Part shown: piece by piece, positions 24,231-28,254 of the stretch | How the letters are laid out: every line of letters begins with the position of its first letter | How positions within the stretch are numbered: position 1 is the stretch's first letter | NCBI GenBank assembly: GCA_030637945.1 | Contig: DAOWFN010000102.1 | Coordinates: forward strand, 1-28,254 | DNA length: 28,254 nucleotides | Direction: 5' to 3' | From: Gammaproteobacteria bacterium | Lineage (GTDB): Bacteria > Pseudomonadota > Gammaproteobacteria > SZUA-229 | Program-made: the position numbers and the translations under genes | Notes under the pieces: generated by a model | What the model saw: the letters and a program-made list of their open reading frames with translations, nothing else | Databases searched by the model: none | What the model was told of the DNA's origin: nothing

Positions 24231-25483
24231 CTTTCATCGTCTTACTTCTCGTCGTCATCGCACTGATAGGCGCCCCTCTTTTTACCGCACTGGCATCAGG
24301 CGCCCTGCTTGTCAGCTTTGCAACCGAGATAAGCCCCGACATTCTTATCATCGAAATGAATCGCTTGACCACATCGCCTAACATGCTGGCGCTGCCATTA
24401 TTCATACTCGCTGGCGTGATCATGTCACATGGTGGCGCACCAAAAAGACTGGTGGCATTTTATCGTGCAAATTTTGGCTTTCTGCCCGGTGGCATCGCCG
24501 TTGTCACATTGATCAGCTGCGCATTCTTTACTATGTTTTCGGGCGCATCCGGCGTAACGATACTCGCGCTTGGCGGCTTACTGTATCCGATTTTAAAAAA
24601 TGAAGGCTATCCGCAAAAATTTAACTTAGGCCTGTTGACCACTTCAGGTTCTCTGGGTTTATTATTTCCGCCCAGCCTCGCCATGATTATTTACGGCGTC
24701 GTGGCAAATGTCAGTATCGAAGACCTGTTCATCGCCGGTATTTTTCCGGGCCTTTTACTCATCGTACTCTTGAGTTCATATAGCGCTTATATCGGCCACG
24801 TAAACGATGTACGGCATCACGATTTTGTTTTCAGAGAGTCCCACCTTGCATGCAAACGCTGCCTGCTTGACCTGTTTCTGCCCATAGGCATCCTGTTTGG
24901 TTTTTTTGGCGGCTTTCTTTCATTGACTGAAATCGCTGCTGCTACAGCAGCTTATGCATTATTTATAGACACCGTCATCTACAAAACCATCTCCTTAAAG
25001 AAACAGGGGATGCATTTATTAACAGAAGCAAGTTTATTATTCGGCAGTTTAATTATTATCCTTCTGATTGCACTCGGCTTAACTAACCTGCTAATAGATG
25101 CACAACTGCCAACGCATCTGCTGACTTTCATCGAGCAATTTATAGATACAAAGATTGAATTTTTAATTCTATTAAATGTGTTTTTACTTTTAGTTGGCGC
25201 GATCATGGATATATTTTCAGCGCTGTTAGTCGTTGTTCCATTATTACTGCCACTGGCTCTGCGATACGACATCCACCCGATCCATCTGGGCATTATTTTT
25301 ATTGCAAACCTTGAGATTGGCTATTCGACACCACCTATCGGCATCAACCTTTTCATCGCCAGTAATCGATTCAGACAACCGATACATACATTATTCCAGT
25401 CAACCCTTCCATTCCTGCTTATAATGCTGGCCTGGCTATTAATGATAACTTATATACCGGAATTATCATTATGGCGGTTGTGA
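24227..25483 (+). CDS. dctM: TRAP transporter large membrane subunit (DctM)
   Basis: This 418-residue, very hydrophobic protein has about 12 helices and is the sodium-coupled translocating subunit of the TRAP system. Family landmarks include LALPLFILAGVIMSHGG, FFTMFSGASGVTILALGG, SGSLGLLFPPSLAMIIYG and the C-terminal ANLEIGYSTPPIGINLFIAS. The two halves each carry a re-entrant region, as expected. It starts inside the dctQ stop codon and is the last gene of the tatT-dctP-dctQ-dctM set. Length matches the family norm of about 420-430. Confidence 0.93.
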   Translation: MTFIVLLLVVIALIGAPLFTALASGALLVSFATEISPDILIIEMNRLTTSPNMLALPLFILAGVIMSHGGAPKRLVAFYRANFGFLPGGIAVVTLISCAFFTMFSGASGVTILALGGLLYPILKNEGYPQKFNLGLLTTSGSLGLLFPPSLAMIIYGVVANVSIEDLFIAGIFPGLLLIVLLSSYSAYIGHVNDVRHHDFVFRESHLACKRCLLDLFLPIGILFGFFGGFLSLTEIAAATAAYALFIDTVIYKTISLKKQGMHLLTEASLLFGSLIIILLIALGLTNLLIDAQLPTHLLTFIEQFIDTKIEFLILLNVFLLLVGAIMDIFSALLVVVPLLLPLALRYDIHPIHLGIIFIANLEIGYSTPPIGINLFIASNRFRQPIHTLFQSTLPFLLIMLAWLLMITYIPELSLWRL

Positions 25484-25597
25484 TCGGATTCACACTAAAC
25501 ATTTATTGATAAATTAAATAAAAAAATGATGAAAAATAGAACCCACCGCGTTATTCTTATTCTATAGTTACATTGACGATCTACATGGAGAGATGAA

Positions 25598-27274
25598 ATG
25601 CAAAAGCCCTGGTTAAAAAGTTATCCTGCTGGCGTCCCTGAAGAAATTGATATCAATGAATACGCATCTGTCGCAGATGTTTTTGACTCCAGCATTTCCA
25701 AATTTGCAGACTTGCCTGCCTACACCAATTTCGGCAAAACCATCTCTTTCCATGAACTGGACGTTTATACTGCTGAATTAGGCGCCTATCTTAAAAATGA
25801 AATCGGCCTGGAAAAAGGCGACCGTGTCGCAGTGATGATGCCGAACCTCTTACAAAACCCTATTGCTATATTCGGCATACTTCGCGCTGGTCTCGTGGTC
25901 GTAAACACTAACCCGCTATACACCAAACGTGAATTAAAACATCAGTTGAATGATTCTGATGCTAAAGCCATCATTATTGTTGAAAACTTTGCACACGTCT
26001 TGCAAGATGTTATCGATGAAACACCGATTGAACATGTCATCACCACTAAGATGGGCGACATGCTGCCACCCGTTAAAGGCTTCATCATCAATACCGTTGT
26101 TAAGTATGTTAAAAAAATGGTACCTGCTTTTAAACTTAAAGATACTGTCACTTTTAAACAGGCTTTAAGACTAGGCTCACAGCATCGTTTTCAAACCGTA
26201 CCCAGCAATCATGAAGACATCGCTTTTTTACAGTATACCGGTGGCACTACCGGTGTATCCAAGGGCGCAATGTTAACAAATAAAAACATGGTTGCTAATA
26301 TGCTGCAGGCATCGGCCTGGATCGAGGGAGATCTTGGCAAACAAAAAGGCATCATCGTTACCGCCTTGCCGCTCTATCATATTTTCTCATTAACAGCGAA
26401 CTGCTTAACCTTTATGCGTTTTGGCTGGTGTAATTACCTGATAACAAATCCGCGTGACATCAATGGCTTTGTCAAAGAACTCAAAGCCGTCGACTTTAAC
26501 GTAATAACCGGCGTTAATACGTTATTTAACGGCTTGTTAAACCATCCGGATTTTAAAACGATTGACTGGTCTAGATTTGCTTTTGCCCTCGGTGGAGGAA
26601 TGGCCGTACAGCGCAGCGTAGCCGAACGCTGGAAAGAAGTCACAGGTACCACATTAATTGAAGCTTACGGTCTGACTGAAACTTCACCAGCTGCCTGCAT
26701 GAATCCGATAAACTTAAAGGAATTTAACGGCAAGATCGGTTTACCTATCTCTTCAACAGAAGTAACTATTCAAGACGATGACTGGAATGAGGTCGCACTA
26801 GGTGAGCACGGCGAGATATGTATCCGTGGGCCACAGGTCATGAAAGGTTACTGGCAACGCGCGAGAGAAACCTCAAATGTATTAAGCAATGATGGCTGGT
26901 TACACACCGGTGATATCGGTTTTATCGATAACGATGGTTTTGTACAGATCGTAGACCGTAAAAAAGATATGATCCTGGTCTCGGGGTTCAATGTATTCCC
27001 GAATGAGATTGAAGAAGTCATTGCCGGCCATCCCGGCGTTGTAGAAGTAGGCGTTATCGGCAGACCAGATGAACATAGTGGTGAAGCTGTCATGGCTGTA
27101 GTCGTTAAAAAGGATGAATCACTCACCGAAGATGCGTTGAGAGATTTCTGCCGAGAAGAGTTAACCAGTTATAAAGTACCTAAATCAGTCGTGTTCACAG
27201 ATGAGCTGCCAAAAACCAATGTCGGTAAAATCTTAAGACGGGAATTAAGAGATAAATATGTTACCGGCACATAA
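25598..27274 (+). CDS. fadD: Long-chain-fatty-acid-CoA ligase (FadD-like)
   Basis: This 558-residue enzyme is of the adenylate-forming family, nearly the length of E. coli FadD. The P-loop YTGGTTGVSKGA is at 213-224, YGLTETSP at 357-364, the FACS-like stretch DGWLHTGDIGF through VDRKKDMILVSGFNVFP at about 436-471, and the catalytic Lys544 in NVGKILRREL. It converts fatty acid, ATP and CoA to acyl-CoA with AMP and pyrophosphate, at the membrane or in the cytosol. The start ATG is supported by GGAGAG about eight bases upstream. It follows dctM by 114 bases on the same strand, with a possible TATAGT -10 around 25562, so it may have its own promoter. Chain-length preference cannot be read. Confidence 0.93.
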   Translation: MQKPWLKSYPAGVPEEIDINEYASVADVFDSSISKFADLPAYTNFGKTISFHELDVYTAELGAYLKNEIGLEKGDRVAVMMPNLLQNPIAIFGILRAGLVVVNTNPLYTKRELKHQLNDSDAKAIIIVENFAHVLQDVIDETPIEHVITTKMGDMLPPVKGFIINTVVKYVKKMVPAFKLKDTVTFKQALRLGSQHRFQTVPSNHEDIAFLQYTGGTTGVSKGAMLTNKNMVANMLQASAWIEGDLGKQKGIIVTALPLYHIFSLTANCLTFMRFGWCNYLITNPRDINGFVKELKAVDFNVITGVNTLFNGLLNHPDFKTIDWSRFAFALGGGMAVQRSVAERWKEVTGTTLIEAYGLTETSPAACMNPINLKEFNGKIGLPISSTEVTIQDDDWNEVALGEHGEICIRGPQVMKGYWQRARETSNVLSNDGWLHTGDIGFIDNDGFVQIVDRKKDMILVSGFNVFPNEIEEVIAGHPGVVEVGVIGRPDEHSGEAVMAVVVKKDESLTEDALRDFCREELTSYKVPKSVVFTDELPKTNVGKILRRELRDKYVTGT

Positions 27275-27320
27275 TCAACAACACACTTAGTTCACAGCCA
27301 GAGGTTCTATATCAGCCGCT

Positions 27321-27926
27321 TTATAAAAATGCATATTCATCACTGGCAATAAACGCTAGTTCTTCTGTGGTGCTGTCTCTATCAAGTATGTCATTAAGCT
27401 CGGGGAAACGACCGAATTTTTCGATAACAAAATGATGGCGTTTAGCAAATTCCAGGTTCACTTCGAAAGGCTTTTGATATTGCGCAGGCACATCTTGCAC
27501 CAACTGCGCATACGCTTTTACGCACAGATCCTGTTTTTCGATATTCTCGGCATGCTCAAGCGGCAAATAAAAAAAGCTACGTTCTACTGCATGCATTTTT
27601 GCATCATCACCCGCACCTATTCCATCGATACATAAATCTTGCGCTTTAACATCCTGCGAAAACGCTCGTGCAGTACCGCGATGTATGTGACGAGAAAACT
27701 GATCAAATAAAATGATTAAAGCGAGGCGGCCACGGTACGAGTCAATCCAGTGGTTTAATTCACCATGGATGGCTTTTTCATAATCGACACCAAATTTGAT
27801 AAAGATTTCGCTGTCATACCCCGCACCATTTTTAAACCACATGTCTGCTTTGCTAACATCTGCCGAGTAAGGTGTTGGGAAAGCGCCGAACCAGAATTGC
27901 AGAACGTCTTCTATACGGTTCGTCAT
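27321..27926 (-). CDS. DUF924 family protein
   Basis: This 201-residue protein from ATG 27926 matches the DUF924 family. It begins RIEDVLQFWFG, continues through KADMWFKNGAGYD and RLALIILFDQFSRHIHRGTARAFSQD, and has the YLPLEHAEN segment. The fold is TPR-like and helical; no biochemical function is established to my knowledge. The longer frame from 27977 reads through the tandem repeat upstream, which makes its 17 extra residues unlikely. The gene converges with fadD. Confidence 0.88.
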   Translation of the reverse strand: MTNRIEDVLQFWFGAFPTPYSADVSKADMWFKNGAGYDSEIFIKFGVDYEKAIHGELNHWIDSYRGRLALIILFDQFSRHIHRGTARAFSQDVKAQDLCIDGIGAGDDAKMHAVERSFFYLPLEHAENIEKQDLCVKAYAQLVQDVPAQYQKPFEVNLEFAKRHHFVIEKFGRFPELNDILDRDSTTEELAFIASDEYAFL

Positions 27927-27938
27927 CTTGAGGGAGTT

Positions 27939-28016
27939 GTAAGCGGTAAGTTGTAAGCGGTAAGTTATAAGCAGCAAGTTAGAAAAAACACTTCAAAAAC
28001 TTACTACTTATAACTT
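27939..28016. repeat. 14-base tandem repeat (three units) with an inverted copy
   Basis: Two identical units GTAAGCGGTAAGTT (27939-27952, 27953-27966) are followed by a diverged third, ATAAGCAGCAAGTT (27967-27980). An inverted copy lies at 27998-28016: it matches the reverse complement of 27962-27980 at 17 of 19 positions, around an A-rich 17-base loop. The array sits between the DUF924 gene and the end of the outer-membrane gene, both on the minus strand. Confidence 0.75.
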
Positions 28017-28021
28017 TCTAG

Positions 28022-28254
28022 CTAAAACTTAAACAGAATATTAGCCTGCAAACTATTGATGTGATCACGTGCTACATATTCCATACGGAAAGCGGATTTC
28101 GTATCAAATTTATACTGCAAGCCGGTACCAAGAATAAAACCATCATCATCACCGAAATCGTAGCCCAGACGGACCAGCATATCGGTTTTGTTTGATAGCG
28201 GCACAGACTCTAACGCGGCAGCCCAGAGGCCTGTCGCATCACCGGAATTACCTC
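28022..28254 (-). CDS. C-terminal part of an outer-membrane beta-barrel protein (cut by window edge)
   Basis: The frame is open from the TAG at 28022-28024 to the right edge, about 76 codons. The alternating pattern suggests beta strands (LVRLGYDF, ILGTGLQYKF, AFRMEYVARDHI). The protein ends LQANILFKF; a C-terminal Phe after alternating hydrophobic residues is the BAM recognition signature of outer-membrane barrels. The in-frame GTG at 28202-28204 is probably internal, since the upstream codons read on in the same style. It is probably a small barrel of the OmpA/OmpW or porin-like type; the rest is outside the window. Confidence 0.7.
   Translation of the reverse strand, partial: GNSGDATGLWAAALESVPLSNKTDMLVRLGYDFGDDDGFILGTGLQYKFDTKSAFRMEYVARDHINSLQANILFKF

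Noticed and set aside
27939..27980. CRISPR array
   Set aside because: The units are 14 bases, directly adjacent with no spacers, and no cas genes are near.

Overview
The window looks like a piece of chromosome from a free-living, Gram-negative gammaproteobacterium. The taxonomic inference is moderate. It rests on the gene content: RmuC, a DUF3565 protein, a DUF3530 hydrolase, single-domain PilZ, FadD, a TatT-type TRAP transporter and an outer-membrane barrel ending in Phe. Base composition is moderately AT-rich. No rRNA, tRNA, CRISPR array, transposase or prophage gene was seen. Most of the window is ordinary housekeeping, transport and signalling; the less ordinary parts are the repeats and some gene pairings.

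Left part (1-8000). A minus-strand pair encodes a DUF3530 periplasmic alpha/beta hydrolase followed by an MFS protein that runs off the left edge, probably the N-terminal half of an MFS-phospholipid acyltransferase fusion. Next come a plus-strand PilZ protein and a minus-strand run rmuC > AI-2E-type permease > DUF3565 protein. A plus-strand series follows: Rieske protein, bile-acid/sodium-symporter-type transporter, TusA-like sulfur carrier and TetR regulator.

Middle part (7860-16640). A gene-poor stretch holds a hairpin and a large nested inverted repeat (8006-8185). It is followed by a periplasmic cyclophilin, a convergent orphan AbiEi-type regulator, an unrecognised small protein, and a 535-base AT-rich leader region. 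The leader precedes an HDOD-GAF-histidine kinase gene and a REC-PAS-GGDEF-EAL gene, which probably form a two-component pair acting on cyclic-di-GMP; the PilZ protein at 2382 is a possible receptor. A bidirectional terminator separates these from a uracil-DNA glycosylase family gene. Upstream of that gene is a 272-base palindromic element (16333-16604) with 35-base terminal inverted repeats and two internal hairpins, resembling a MITE.

Right part (16640-28254). This part holds a secreted lipase-like hydrolase, a convergent secreted subtilase with thrombospondin type 3 and dockerin-like C-terminal repeats, a histone-deacetylase/AcuC family enzyme, and a fused SpmA-SpmB type membrane protein. 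A four-gene TRAP transporter cluster follows (TatT lipoprotein, DctP, DctQ, DctM), then fadD, a DUF924 gene, a short tandem/inverted repeat and the C-terminal end of an outer-membrane barrel. The TRAP system followed by an acyl-CoA ligase would fit uptake and activation of an organic acid, but the substrate cannot be read from the sequence and fadD may be an independent unit.
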